This document shows positions 53,221 to 62,597 of a DNA stretch of 64,000 nucleotides, piece by piece. A program made the position numbers and the translations under genes. The notes under the pieces are model-generated. The model did not search any database and had not been told where the DNA came from. It worked only from the letters and a program-made list of their open reading frames with translations. Within the stretch, counting starts at the first letter, position 1. Every line of letters begins with the position of its first letter. The DNA comes from an uncultured Myxococcales bacterium. GTDB taxonomy: Bacteria > Myxococcota_A > UBA9042 > DTJE01. The stretch lies in NCBI GenBank assembly GCA_903857665.1, contig CAIOFV010000098.1:1-64000 (forward strand). The letters are read 5' to 3'.

Positions 53221-55143
53221 ATGGGTTACGACGTCGTGGTGGTCGGGGGCGGTCACGCCGGGGTGGAAGCCGCCCTGGCCGCGGCCCGCCTGGGCGTCCG
53301 CGTGGCGCTGGTCACGCAGGACGTCGCCGCCCTGGGTCGGATGTCCTGCAACCCGTCGGTCGGCGGGATCGGCAAGGGACACCTGGTCAAGGAGGTCGAT
53401 GCGCTGGGCGGCGAGATGGGTCGCGCCGCCGACGCCGTGACGATCCACGCCCGGGTCCTGAACACCCAGAAGGGCCCGGCCGTCCGGGCCACGCGGGTCC
53501 AGTGCGATCGAACCCTGTACAACCAGCGCATGGTCCGCGCGGTGCGTGGGACGGACGGGATCACCCCGATCGAGTCGGAGGCACGCGGCCTGGTGATCCG
53601 GGACGGGACGGTCCGGGCCGTCCTCCTTGCCGACGGCCGGGAGGTCGATACCCGGACGGTGGTCCTGACCTGCGGCACCTTCCTGGACGCGGTGCTGCAC
53701 TTCGGCGACGACACGGTCCCCGGAGGCCGAATCCACGAAGCGCCCTCCCGCGGGCTGTCCGACGCCCTCCGCGCCCTCGGCCTGCCGGTGGGCCGCCTGA
53801 AGACCGGCACGCCGCCGCGCCTCCTGGCATCCAGCCTCGACCTCGACGCGACCACGCCCCAGGAGTCCGACCCGTCCGCCGTACCGTTCAGCCTCTGGCC
53901 CGACGGGACGCCGCCGCTGCCCCACCGGGCCTGCCACATCACGTGGACGGACGACGCCTGCCATGCCGTGATCCGCGCGAACCTGCACCGGGCACCGCTC
54001 TTCAGCGGTCGCATCCAGGGCCGTGGCCCGCGCTACTGCCCGTCCCTGGAAGACAAGGTCGTGCGCTTCGCCCATCACGACCGGCACCAGGTCTTCCTGG
54101 AACCCGAAGGCCTCGACAGCCCCGAGGTGTACCCGAACGGCCTGTCCACCAGCCTCCCCCTGGACGTCCAGGAGGCCTTCGTACGCGCCATCCCGGGACT
54201 CCGGAACGCCGTGATCACGCAACCGGGCTACGCGGTCGAATACGACTTCGTGGACCCTCGGGAGGTCGATACCTCCCTGCGCTGCCACCGCGTGTCGGGG
54301 CTATACCTGGCCGGACAGATCCTCGGGACCACCGGGTACGAGGAGGCCGCCGCGCTGGGACTGCTGGCGGGCGCGAACGCCGCCTTCGCCGCGCGCGGGG
54401 ACCCACCCTTCCTCCTGTCCCGCGCGGACGGCTATCTCGGCGTGATGGCGGACGATCTGACCACCCGCGGGGTCACCGAACCCTACCGGATGTTCACGTC
54501 GCGGGCCGAGTTCCGGCTGAGCCTGCGCGAGGACAACGCCCACGACCGGTTGTCCCCTCTGGCCGCCCGATGCGGCCTGCTGGAACCCGCCCGCGCCCGG
54601 GACGCGGAGGCACGCACCGACCGCATCGACCGGGCCGATGCGTCGCTGTCCCGCACGCGCGTACGGCCCGCCGACCTGCCGACAGGCACCCCGACGCCAC
54701 CGGATGGCCTGACCCTCCGCGACTGGCTTCGGCGGCCGGGGACCGCCCCGTCGGACCTCGTGCCCCACGACCCGACCGGCTCGCTGGCGGCACTGGCGGC
54801 GGACGAACTGACGGCGCTGGCGATCCGCGTCCGGTACGAAGGCTACATCGCGCGGGAAAAGGCGGAGGTGGAGCGCTTCCGAGCCTTCGACAGCCTGCCG
54901 TTGCCCCCCGGGCTGGACTTCGGGGCCCTGCCGGCCCTGTCCCTCGAGGTTCGCGAGCGCCTGACCCGCGCCCGTCCGGCCACGCTGGGCGCCGCCAGCC
55001 GCCTGGAAGGCGTCACGCCTGCGGCGGTGTCGGCCCTGCTGCTGCGCGTGAAGGGAAGGTCGGCGGGGCGTCAGGGTGCGGGGGAGGAAACCGCGGGCGC
55101 AGTCGCCGGCGGCGTTCTGCCGGACGGTGCCCCCGAGGACTGA
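53221..55143 (+). CDS. mnmG: tRNA uridine-34 carboxymethylaminomethyl synthesis protein MnmG
   Basis: This 640-residue FAD protein acts with MnmE to modify the wobble uridine of several tRNAs. Motifs are [45 protein letters not shown] and [16 protein letters not shown]. The C-terminal 25 residues (from KGRSAGRQ) are unlike the family and lie where the gene overlaps the convergent AsmA-GT51 gene by 73 bases. GGAGG precedes the ATG; the upstream 25 codons of the open frame were rejected. Confidence 0.95.
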   Translation: MGYDVVVVGGGHAGVEAALAAARLGVRVALVTQDVAALGRMSCNPSVGGIGKGHLVKEVDALGGEMGRAADAVTIHARVLNTQKGPAVRATRVQCDRTLYNQRMVRAVRGTDGITPIESEARGLVIRDGTVRAVLLADGREVDTRTVVLTCGTFLDAVLHFGDDTVPGGRIHEAPSRGLSDALRALGLPVGRLKTGTPPRLLASSLDLDATTPQESDPSAVPFSLWPDGTPPLPHRACHITWTDDACHAVIRANLHRAPLFSGRIQGRGPRYCPSLEDKVVRFAHHDRHQVFLEPEGLDSPEVYPNGLSTSLPLDVQEAFVRAIPGLRNAVITQPGYAVEYDFVDPREVDTSLRCHRVSGLYLAGQILGTTGYEEAAALGLLAGANAAFAARGDPPFLLSRADGYLGVMADDLTTRGVTEPYRMFTSRAEFRLSLREDNAHDRLSPLAARCGLLEPARARDAEARTDRIDRADASLSRTRVRPADLPTGTPTPPDGLTLRDWLRRPGTAPSDLVPHDPTGSLAALAADELTALAIRVRYEGYIAREKAEVERFRAFDSLPLPPGLDFGALPALSLEVRERLTRARPATLGAASRLEGVTPAAVSALLLRVKGRSAGRQGAGEETAGAVAGGVLPDGAPED

Positions 55144-57752
55144 CCCTTCGGGGCGGCCTCGCCATCGGGACCGCCGGCCGCCGGAGGCTCCTTCGGCAAC
55201 TCGCGCGGCATGCCTTCCGGGACCAGCACCGATGCATCGACTGACGGATAGGCGAACACGCCATCTTCCGGGTACCAGAACAGCGGCAGGTAGGGCGACG
55301 CCGCCTGCACCTGCGCCTCGTCCAGCACCTTCATCTCCTTCCACAGGCGCACCAGGATGCCGTGCATCCGGTCGACCCACCACTTGCTGAACTGGCGCTT
55401 TTCGTACACGCCGTAGGCATACGAGGGCGCCGGCTTGGTGGCCATCAGGAACGCGCCTTCCAGGGGGGTCAACTCCTCCACCGGACGGTTGAAGTAGGCC
55501 AGTGCCGCGGCCTTGATCCCGTAGATGCGCTTCCCGTACTCGATGCAGTTCAGGTACAGTTCGAGGATCCGCTCCTTGGTCAGGCGGCGCTCCATCTGCC
55601 AGACGATGATGGCCTCTTCCAGCTTCCGCGACAGCGTCTTTTCCCGCGACAGGAACAGGTTCTTCACCAGTTGCTGGCTGATCGTGCTGCCGCCGTACAC
55701 GTACCAGCCCTTGTCCAGGTTCAGCACGATGGCCCGCTTGATCAGGCCCAGTTTGAATCCCTCGTGCTGGAAGAACCCCATGTCCTCGGTCGCCAGCGCC
55801 GCCTGCCAGACCGGCTCCGGGATCTTGTCGAGAGCGACGTAGGACGGCGTGCCGGGCCCGACCGGGATCGCTGGCGCATCCTCCTCCTCGTCCGCCGGGA
55901 TGACGTGCACGAACGGCTCGTCCAGGGCCGGAAGGTTCGCGTGGCGCCCCAGCGTCCGGGCCTCGCACGCCTCGAAGTCCCCGTCCACGGACAGGCTGGC
56001 GCCCTTGACGACCGTCTTGTTGTTGTCCGGCCCGCCGGTCTTCACCTCCAGGCCGTTCATGTCCACCGACAGGCGGATTTCGAACTCCATGGAACCCTGG
56101 AAGGCCATCCCCTCCAGGCGCGGCACCATGACCAGCGGGATGGCCGACGCGATCCACTGGCAGGGCTGCCGCGGGATCGTGAAGCGCACCGATACGCGCG
56201 GCTTCGCGTGGAACCCCTCGATGCCCAACTCGGCCGAGAAGGTCGCCCGCCCAACGGTCAGCGGATCGACCACCAGGCGGGCCGTCTGTTTCTCCAGGTC
56301 CACGTCGCCGCGGAGGATGGCCGAAAAGGCCAGGTCGGTCACCGGGACCAGGCAGATCTTGGTCCAGAAGTACGCCAGCCCGGACCCCGAAAGCCGCCCC
56401 GAGGCGGTGAACTTCGTCCCGTCGCCGTCGAGCGACAGGTCCAGGTCCACGTCGGCGCCCGGCCACGGCAGAACGTGCGGGTCGATCAGGCTCAGGGCCT
56501 GCACGGCCATCGGCCCGGAAAGCCGCAACGCGCCGCCCTTCAGAAGGTCTCCGGGACCCAGGCGGGCCTCGGCCCCGAACCGCGACGCGGCGCCGGCACC
56601 CAGGGCCGTCCCTCCCGACACCCGGGCCAGCAGGGTGCCGGCGGGATCCCGGTTCAGGTCGATGGACACGCCCTCCAGCACCAGCGCCGACCAGGCCCCG
56701 CGCGACGGCGTCAGACGCGCCCGCGCCCCCCGGATCGCCACCGACTGCAGGGCATCCCGCAAGACACGGGTCCCCGCCGCCGCGGCCAGCAGCGCGGCAT
56801 CGACCTCGATCCGGACCTCGCTGGCCGCCACCGGGCCCGCAGCCGGGAACCACCGGGCCACCGCCGCCGGCAGCAGGGCAGTGGCGTCCTCGGATCGGAG
56901 GTTCTTCAAGGTCACCCGAAGGCGCCCGGTCTTGCGATCCAGGTCCACGCCCGCGCCCTCGACGGTCGCCGCCAGGGGCGCCCGCGCCCCCAGGAGGCGC
57001 GTCCACTCGATCGGCGCGTCCGACTCGAGGCTCGCGTATGCGATCCGCGTCGCGTCATAGGTGGCCACGCCGTGGATCGACGTCGGCGCCACCCCAAGCC
57101 CTTCGGCGGTCGCCGAAAGGTCCGCTTCCAGGGCACCATCGCCGTGGCGCGCGTCGAGGCGCAGGCCCGTCAGGCGACCTGTCGGCACGGGGTCCTTCCC
57201 CTGCAGGAACAGCACGGTGCCCGCCGTCACCTCGACCTCGGGCAGCGCGGTCGCGCCACCGCCTCCTCCGCCGGGACCACGACGTGCCCGCCAGCGCTGG
57301 AACCCGTCGGCCAGATCCTTCAGATCGGTGGGCGTGGCACCGTCGAGCCGGATCGCCAGCGTCGGTCGCTCCAGCACGACCCGGTCCGGCGAGGGCTTGC
57401 CCCGGAGGATGTCCCATGGCGAAAAGCCCAGTCGAAGCACCGGGATGACCAGCGTATCCGGGCCGCCGTCGAACCCGGGCAGGCGCAGGTCGGTCAGGAC
57501 GATTTCCTCGGTGATCCCGGCGGATAGGCCGCCGATGGTGATCTTTCGGCCCAGGGCCTCTGACAGCGGGGCGAGGTGGGAATCCAGCTCGGCCCGGGCG
57601 ACGTCGAGGACCAGCGGGCGGATCGCCAGGAAGGCGACGACGGCCAGAACGACCGCAGCGCCCATCGCGATCCCGCAGATCCACATCCACCTCGGCACCC
57701 GGGACCGTCGCCCGGGCGTCGGGGATGCCGCGCCCCCCATGGTCGCCCCCAT
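55071..57752 (-). CDS. AsmA-like/GT51 peptidoglycan glycosyltransferase fusion
   Basis: This 893-residue protein has one N-terminal membrane helix (about 20-47). A region of about 500 residues resembles AsmA-type beta repeats (for example [20 protein letters not shown]), and a GT51 domain covers about 640-830. The GT51 motifs are intact: [12 protein letters not shown] with the catalytic Glu656, [26 protein letters not shown] and [15 protein letters not shown]. No transpeptidase domain follows, so it should polymerise glycan strands only. The C-terminal 50 residues are low complexity and overlap mnmG. Confidence 0.85.
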   Translation of the reverse strand: MGATMGGAASPTPGRRSRVPRWMWICGIAMGAAVVLAVVAFLAIRPLVLDVARAELDSHLAPLSEALGRKITIGGLSAGITEEIVLTDLRLPGFDGGPDTLVIPVLRLGFSPWDILRGKPSPDRVVLERPTLAIRLDGATPTDLKDLADGFQRWRARRGPGGGGGGATALPEVEVTAGTVLFLQGKDPVPTGRLTGLRLDARHGDGALEADLSATAEGLGVAPTSIHGVATYDATRIAYASLESDAPIEWTRLLGARAPLAATVEGAGVDLDRKTGRLRVTLKNLRSEDATALLPAAVARWFPAAGPVAASEVRIEVDAALLAAAAGTRVLRDALQSVAIRGARARLTPSRGAWSALVLEGVSIDLNRDPAGTLLARVSGGTALGAGAASRFGAEARLGPGDLLKGGALRLSGPMAVQALSLIDPHVLPWPGADVDLDLSLDGDGTKFTASGRLSGSGLAYFWTKICLVPVTDLAFSAILRGDVDLEKQTARLVVDPLTVGRATFSAELGIEGFHAKPRVSVRFTIPRQPCQWIASAIPLVMVPRLEGMAFQGSMEFEIRLSVDMNGLEVKTGGPDNNKTVVKGASLSVDGDFEACEARTLGRHANLPALDEPFVHVIPADEEEDAPAIPVGPGTPSYVALDKIPEPVWQAALATEDMGFFQHEGFKLGLIKRAIVLNLDKGWYVYGGSTISQQLVKNLFLSREKTLSRKLEEAIIVWQMERRLTKERILELYLNCIEYGKRIYGIKAAALAYFNRPVEELTPLEGAFLMATKPAPSYAYGVYEKRQFSKWWVDRMHGILVRLWKEMKVLDEAQVQAASPYLPLFWYPEDGVFAYPSVDASVLVPEGMPRELPKEPPAAGGPDGEAAPKGQSSGAPSGRTPPATAPAVSSPAP

Positions 57753-57848
57753 CCTCGGCCCCCTTGGGGCGGGCCGGGAAAAGACGGGCGGATCCTAGCA
57801 CGTTACCGAGGGTGGAAAAGGGCCGTACCCCCGAAGGGCGCCACGACG

Positions 57849-58772
57849 TCAGCGGGAATCCTGGGAGACGCGGCTGTCGGGCGGCACGCCATGGGTCAGC
57901 CAGACGTTTCCGCCGATCGTCGAGCCGCGGCCGATGGTGATGCGGCCCAGCACGGTGGCCCCCGAATAGATGATGACGTCGTCCTCGACCACGGGATGTC
58001 GCGGGATGCCCTTCATGGGGTGACCCTCGTCGTCCAGCGGGAACGACTTCGCGCCCAGGGTCACCCCCTGGTAGATGCGGACGTTGTTCCCGATCACGCA
58101 GGTCTCGCCGACGACGACGCCGGTGCCGTGATCGACGAAGAACCGTTCGCCGATGGACGCCCCGGGATGGATGTCGATCCCGGTCAGCGAATGGGCGTGC
58201 TCGGTGATGATGCGCGGGATCAACGGCACGCCCAGCAGGTGCAACTGGTGCGCGATCCGCTGGAACGTGACCGCCAGGATGCCCGGGTAGCAGAAGATCG
58301 TTTCGTCGGGACCGGTCGCCGCCGGATCGCCCTCGTAGGCGGCCTGGACGTCGGTCGCCAGCAGGCGCCGCACCTCCGGCAACCTCCCGATGAAGGCCGC
58401 CGTGACGTCGCGAGCACGCGCCTCGCAGGGGGCGCAGTCGCCCGGGACGGCACACCCGGTGAAGCACAGCCCGCGCTTGACCTGTTCACGCAGGACCCTT
58501 GCCACCCGGTCCAGCGTGGCGACCATCTGGAACCGCAGGCTGTCGCGGCCGATGTCCGGTTCGCCCACGTACCCGGGGAACAGCACGGATCGCAGGTCCT
58601 CGACCGCTTCCACCAGGGCGGCGCGCGACGGCAGCACCCGGTGGGCGTCCCCGTTGGAACTCTCCCGCGTCAGGCCGTCGTGGGCCTCGCACAAGGCGTC
58701 CGCCACCTGGTCCAGGGTCAGGGCTGGCGCGCACGCGCCCGGGGCCGCGGTTCCTTTCAGGTCGTCGATCAT
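57849..58772 (-). CDS. cysE: Serine O-acetyltransferase
   Basis: This 307-residue enzyme makes O-acetylserine for cysteine synthesis. The left-handed beta-helix hexapeptide region at about 190-300 carries GIDIHPGASIGERFFVDHG, VVGETCVIGNN and GAKSFPLDDEGHPMKGIPRHP. The N-terminal helical region contains a four-cysteine cluster at 103, 107, 113 and 116 (CFTGCAVPGDCAPC), not expected in E. coli CysE. The ATG with GGGGGGACG upstream was chosen. It lies upstream of the AsmA-GT51 gene on the same strand (96-base gap). Confidence 0.9.
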   Translation of the reverse strand: MIDDLKGTAAPGACAPALTLDQVADALCEAHDGLTRESSNGDAHRVLPSRAALVEAVEDLRSVLFPGYVGEPDIGRDSLRFQMVATLDRVARVLREQVKRGLCFTGCAVPGDCAPCEARARDVTAAFIGRLPEVRRLLATDVQAAYEGDPAATGPDETIFCYPGILAVTFQRIAHQLHLLGVPLIPRIITEHAHSLTGIDIHPGASIGERFFVDHGTGVVVGETCVIGNNVRIYQGVTLGAKSFPLDDEGHPMKGIPRHPVVEDDVIIYSGATVLGRITIGRGSTIGGNVWLTHGVPPDSRVSQDSR

Positions 58773-58951
58773 CGTCCCCCCCGAGGGTGGCTCATCCGGC
58801 GCCCATGCCGGACACATTATTCTACCCCGGCGCGCTCCCCCGTGCGACAGCGCGGCCCGGGACCGCGCGCCGGCCCGGGAATCCGGGGTGCGGGCAGGGT
58901 CCTCCGTCGCGATGCTGGCCGCTCCAGGCCGCCGGATGGTATCCTCCCCCC
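58773..58951. other. Divergent intergenic region between cysE and the GH57 gene
   Basis: These 179 bases hold a good minus-strand -10 (TAGAAT, complement of 58819-58824) with no convincing -35. Toward the GH57 gene only a weak TATCCT lies just before the ATG. No repeat or hairpin stands out. Confidence 0.4.
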
Positions 58952-61090
58952 ATGAAACGCCGCATCAACGTCGCGTTCCTGTGGCACATGCACCAACCGC
59001 CCTACGAGGAGCCGCGCTCGGGCCTCTTCCTGCTCCCGTGGACCTACCTTCACGGCACCAAGGACTACTACGACATGGGCGAGGTGGCCGGGCGGCACCC
59101 GAAGATGCGGATGAACGTGAACTTCACGCCCAGCCTGCTCGAGGGCCTGGCGCGATACGCCGAAGGCGGCCCGGTTCCGGACCTGACCCTCCAGGCCATG
59201 ACGAAGGACCCGGCGCTGCTGACGTCGGCGGATCGGGAGTTCCTGCTGCGGACCTGCTTCGGCGTGAACCAGTCCACCATGATCACCCGCTTCCCCCGGT
59301 ACGGCGAACTGTTCGACCTGATGCACGGAACGCCGATCGAGGGGCCGGCGATCGACCGGTTCACCCCCCGCGACTTCCTGGACCTCACGGTCCTGTACCT
59401 GCTGGTGTGGTGCGGCCCGACCCTGCAGCAGGACCCGCGCATCCAGGAAATCGCCGCCAGGGGGAGCGATTTCACCGCGGCCGACCGGGGCACGCTGCTG
59501 GCCGTGGGCCGCGAGTTCCTGGGCCGGATCGTGCCGTTGTACCGTGACCTGTGGGCCTCCGGGCAGATCGAGATGTCCACGACGCCGTTCAACCACCCGA
59601 TCCTCCCACTGCTGTGCACGACCCACGCGGCGGTCGAGGCCGACCCATCGACCCGGCTTCCCTGGGCCCGCGTCGAGGCCCCGGAAGAGGCGGAGCGGCA
59701 GGTGGACGAGGGGCTCACGTACTTCGAGCGCACCTTCGGCCGCCGGCCCGCGGGAATGTGGCCCGCGGAAGGCGCCGTGTCCGAGCCCGCGGTCCGCATC
59801 CTGGGATCGCGCGGGGTGCGCTGGATATGCACCGACGAGGAAATCCTGCGTCGTTCGCTGGGCGGATCCATGACCCTCGCCGAGCGCATGCGCCCGCACC
59901 GGTTCGCCGGGGTGTCGATCTTCTTCCGCGACCACTTCCTGTCGGACCAGATCGGTTTCGTGTACAGCCGCTGGCCGCGCGAAAAGGCGGTCAAGGCGTT
60001 CATGCAGGAACTGCGGCACCGCGCCGAGGCGAGCGAGGACGACCGTTCGATCGTGGTCGTGGCCCTCGACGGCGAAAACGCCTGGGAGCACTACCCGGAT
60101 GGCGGATATCCCTTCCTGGACGCTCTGTACGACGCCGTTTCCCGGTCGGACTTCGCCGTCCCCGTGACCTTCAGCGAGTACCTCGACCGGCATGGGCCCG
60201 GCGAGCCGATGGACATGCTGGCGACGGGGTCCTGGATCGACGGCAACCTGAACACGTGGATCGGCGACCCGGTCAAGAACCGCGCGTGGTCCTTCCTGGC
60301 CGAGGCGCTCGAGGTGGCCCGCGACGTGTCGGCCCTGGCCCCGGAAAAGCGCGACCTCGTCCGTCGACTGCTGATGCGCGCCGAGGCCTCGGACTGGTTC
60401 TGGTGGTTCGGCGCGGGCCACTCTTCGATCCACGAACGCGAGTTCGACTACCTGTTCCGACAGAACCTGCAGATGATCTACCAGGAATTGGGCCTGACCG
60501 CGCCCGAACACCTCGGCCGCCCCGTCGCCCCGGACCATTCGCCCGTTCCCGTCGTGCCGCCCACGGCCCGCATCTCGCCGGCCATCACCGGGTACCGGGA
60601 CAGCTACTACAAATGGGTTGGGGCAGGTTCCTGCGCCTTCCAGCAGGGGTCCATCCATCGTCTCCAGCCCCTCGTGGCCGGCGTCCGCTTCGGCTTCGAC
60701 GACCGGTGTTTCTACCTGCGGGTCGATGGGTTCAAGTCCATGGCCGAACTGATGAACCTCGGCGACTGGCTCACCATCGACGTATCGCGCCCCGATCCCC
60801 TGACGTTCCTGGTGCGCCGCGAAAACGGTGGCCTGACCGTCGAGACGCGCGACAAGGACGGCACGACGACCGCCCTGCCCGAGGCCCGCGCCGCCGTGGG
60901 CGAAGTGCTCGAGGTTTCGCTGCCCCTGGGTGTCTTCCGCCCCTGGCGCGAATCCCGGGCGGCGTTTGCCATCGAGTTCCACCTTGTGCTAGGAAGTGCC
61001 GAACTTTCGGACGAACGCTTCCCCTGGGACGCCGTCATCGACGTGACGTGCGACCCCATGGGGATCGAACGGTCGAACTGGTTCGTGTGA
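58952..61090 (+). CDS. Glycoside hydrolase family 57 protein
   Basis: This 712-residue protein starts INVAFLWHMHQPPYEEP, typical of GH57 alpha-amylase or 4-alpha-glucanotransferase enzymes. The nucleophile Glu273 is in MWPAEGAVS and the acid/base Asp373 in VALDGENAWEHY. The C-terminal 150 residues form a beta-rich domain. There is no signal peptide, so it should act in the cytoplasm, probably on glycogen-like glucans. The larger open frame overlaps cysE and was rejected. A galT-like gene follows after 16 bases. Confidence 0.92.
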   Translation: MKRRINVAFLWHMHQPPYEEPRSGLFLLPWTYLHGTKDYYDMGEVAGRHPKMRMNVNFTPSLLEGLARYAEGGPVPDLTLQAMTKDPALLTSADREFLLRTCFGVNQSTMITRFPRYGELFDLMHGTPIEGPAIDRFTPRDFLDLTVLYLLVWCGPTLQQDPRIQEIAARGSDFTAADRGTLLAVGREFLGRIVPLYRDLWASGQIEMSTTPFNHPILPLLCTTHAAVEADPSTRLPWARVEAPEEAERQVDEGLTYFERTFGRRPAGMWPAEGAVSEPAVRILGSRGVRWICTDEEILRRSLGGSMTLAERMRPHRFAGVSIFFRDHFLSDQIGFVYSRWPREKAVKAFMQELRHRAEASEDDRSIVVVALDGENAWEHYPDGGYPFLDALYDAVSRSDFAVPVTFSEYLDRHGPGEPMDMLATGSWIDGNLNTWIGDPVKNRAWSFLAEALEVARDVSALAPEKRDLVRRLLMRAEASDWFWWFGAGHSSIHEREFDYLFRQNLQMIYQELGLTAPEHLGRPVAPDHSPVPVVPPTARISPAITGYRDSYYKWVGAGSCAFQQGSIHRLQPLVAGVRFGFDDRCFYLRVDGFKSMAELMNLGDWLTIDVSRPDPLTFLVRRENGGLTVETRDKDGTTTALPEARAAVGEVLEVSLPLGVFRPWRESRAAFAIEFHLVLGSAELSDERFPWDAVIDVTCDPMGIERSNWFV

Positions 61091-61106
61091 CCTGCTGGAG
61101 GTCCGG

Positions 61107-62141
61107 ATGCCCGAGCTCCGCCATGACCCCGTGCAACGACGCTGGGTCATCATTTCCACGGAGCGCGCCAGCCGACCGCAGGAGTTCGCCGTCGAACGCG
61201 GCCAGGGCGCGACCGACCGCGACACCTGCCCCTTCTGCCCCGGCCACGAGGAAGCGACGCCGCCTCAGATCGGCGCCTTCGCCGATCCGGACAACCCGTC
61301 GGCGTGGAAGGTCCGGGTCGTCGCGAACAAGTTCCCGGCCCTGCGCATCGAGGGCGACCTCGAACGTGCCGCGGTGGGACAGTACGACCGCATGAACGGC
61401 GTGGGCGCCCACGAGGTCATCGTGGAAACGCCGCACCACGACAAGGACCTGGCCGACCTCCCGGTCGAGGACGTCGCGGCCGTGCTGCGCATGTATCGCG
61501 AACGCATCATCGACCTCCAGCGCGACATGCGGTTCCGCTACATCCTGATCTTCCGCAACCGCGGCGCCGCGGCTGGCGCATCCCTGGAGCACCCGCATTC
61601 CCAGTTGATTGCCACGCCGATCACGCCGCGGACGGTATCGGTGGAACTGCAGAGCGCCCGCGAGCACTACGCGCTGAAGGAACGATGCATCTTCTGCGAC
61701 ATCATCGCGCAGGAACTTGGCAACCAGTCCCGTATCGTCGCGAAGGACGCGGATTACGTGACCTGGTGCCCCTATGCGTCACGGTTCCCGTTCGAAATGT
61801 GCGTCGCCCCGCTGCGCCATGACGCGGACTACGCCTCGCTGGACGACGGCCGCCTGTTCAGCCTGGCCCGCCACCTGCGCGAGGTCATCCGTCGCATGAA
61901 GGCGAGCCTGAACGACCCGCCGTACAACTTCCTGCTGCACACCGCGCCGTCCTACCACCTGCTGAACCGGCGCCCCGGCTACTGGTCCACGATCGAAATG
62001 GACTGGCACTGGCACATCGAAATCCTGCCGCGCCTGGTCAAGACGGCCGGTTTCGAGTGGGGCAGCGGTTTCTACATCAACCCGACCCCGCCCGAGGACG
62101 CCGCGCGATTCCTGCGCGAGGTGCGTTTTCCGGCCGACTGA
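61107..62141 (+). CDS. galT: Galactose-1-phosphate uridylyltransferase-like HIT protein
   Basis: This 344-residue protein has the HIT-type active site EHPHSQLIATP (His162, His164), where the second His is the UMP-accepting nucleophile. Zinc ligands include CPFCPG (41-46), and ERCIFCDII marks the second HIT domain, which ends with DWHWHIEILPR. Pairing with GH57 suggests that it passes glucose- or galactose-1-phosphate to nucleotide sugars. Substrate preference (galactose versus glucose 1-phosphate) is not determined. GGAGGT precedes the ATG. Confidence 0.88.
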   Translation: MPELRHDPVQRRWVIISTERASRPQEFAVERGQGATDRDTCPFCPGHEEATPPQIGAFADPDNPSAWKVRVVANKFPALRIEGDLERAAVGQYDRMNGVGAHEVIVETPHHDKDLADLPVEDVAAVLRMYRERIIDLQRDMRFRYILIFRNRGAAAGASLEHPHSQLIATPITPRTVSVELQSAREHYALKERCIFCDIIAQELGNQSRIVAKDADYVTWCPYASRFPFEMCVAPLRHDADYASLDDGRLFSLARHLREVIRRMKASLNDPPYNFLLHTAPSYHLLNRRPGYWSTIEMDWHWHIEILPRLVKTAGFEWGSGFYINPTPPEDAARFLREVRFPAD

Positions 62142-62183
62142 GTTGGCCGGATCGGCAGGACCGGCAACGCGCACTGCCAACCG

Positions 62184-62261
62184 CTTCCGGAAGGGGATCC
62201 GTGGAAGTGCTGTGCGGCGGCGGCGTTCCTTACGGCAGTGCGGACTTCCCGCTTCCGGAAG
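62184..62261. promoter_or_regulatory. Two copies of palindrome CTTCCGGAAG, possible operator pair
   Basis: Perfect ten-base palindromes CTTCCGGAAG lie at 62184-62193 and 62252-62261, both preceded by CG, 68 bases apart. The second abuts the -35 box of the PqqD-like gene promoter. Such spacing is compatible with a looping repressor or paired sites. Confidence 0.4.
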
Positions 62262-62262
62262 T

Positions 62263-62291
62263 TTGACGCAGACCCCTCGTTCGATTACCCT
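62263..62291 (+). promoter_or_regulatory. Promoter candidate for the PqqD-like/lipoprotein pair
   Basis: TTGACG (62263-62268) and TACCCT (62286-62291) are 17 bases apart. The -10 is a weak match, and the inferred start is very close to the ATG at 62298. Confidence 0.38.
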
Positions 62292-62297
62292 AACCCC

Positions 62298-62597
62298 ATG
62301 ATCCGAGCCATGGTTTACCGGCTCAGACCCGACGTCGTGCACCGCTCCCTGGACGACGAGCATTTCATGCTCTCGGCCGACAGCGCGTTCCACGTCGTTT
62401 CGGACCCGGTAGGAGCCTTCGTCCTCGACCTCCTCCGGGAGCGCCCCGGCCGGTCGGCGGACGAAATCGTGCGGGCCGTGCGCGATGAGTTCGCCGCGGA
62501 CCAGTCGCACGACGTGGAAGCCGACCTGAGGGCGTTCCTGGATTCGCTGGTATCGCGAGACATCCTGGAAGCCGTTGTGCTGGAGGGAGAATCATGA
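62298..62597 (+). CDS. PqqD-like (RRE-fold) small protein
   Basis: This 99-residue protein has the PqqD-type winged-helix pattern: PDVVHRSLDDEHFMLSADSA, VVSDPVGAFVLDLLRE, and EIVRAVRDEFAADQSHDVEADLRAFLDSLVSRDIL. Such folds bind leader peptides for modifying enzymes in RiPP pathways, or occur in other peptide-handling proteins. No radical SAM or maturase gene is visible, but the window ends soon after. It is coupled to the lipoprotein gene by ATGA. The leader is only about five to ten bases long, with no strong ribosome site. Confidence 0.78.
   Translation: MIRAMVYRLRPDVVHRSLDDEHFMLSADSAFHVVSDPVGAFVLDLLRERPGRSADEIVRAVRDEFAADQSHDVEADLRAFLDSLVSRDILEAVVLEGES

Noticed and set aside
54301..57006. 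901-codon minus-strand frame overlapping the AsmA-GT51 gene
   Set aside because: It is the same-strand alternative frame; all GT51 motifs lie in the other frame.
62057..62266. Small 69-codon plus-strand ORF after galT
   Set aside because: It begins inside galT in another frame, lacks a ribosome site and covers the palindromes and promoter region.
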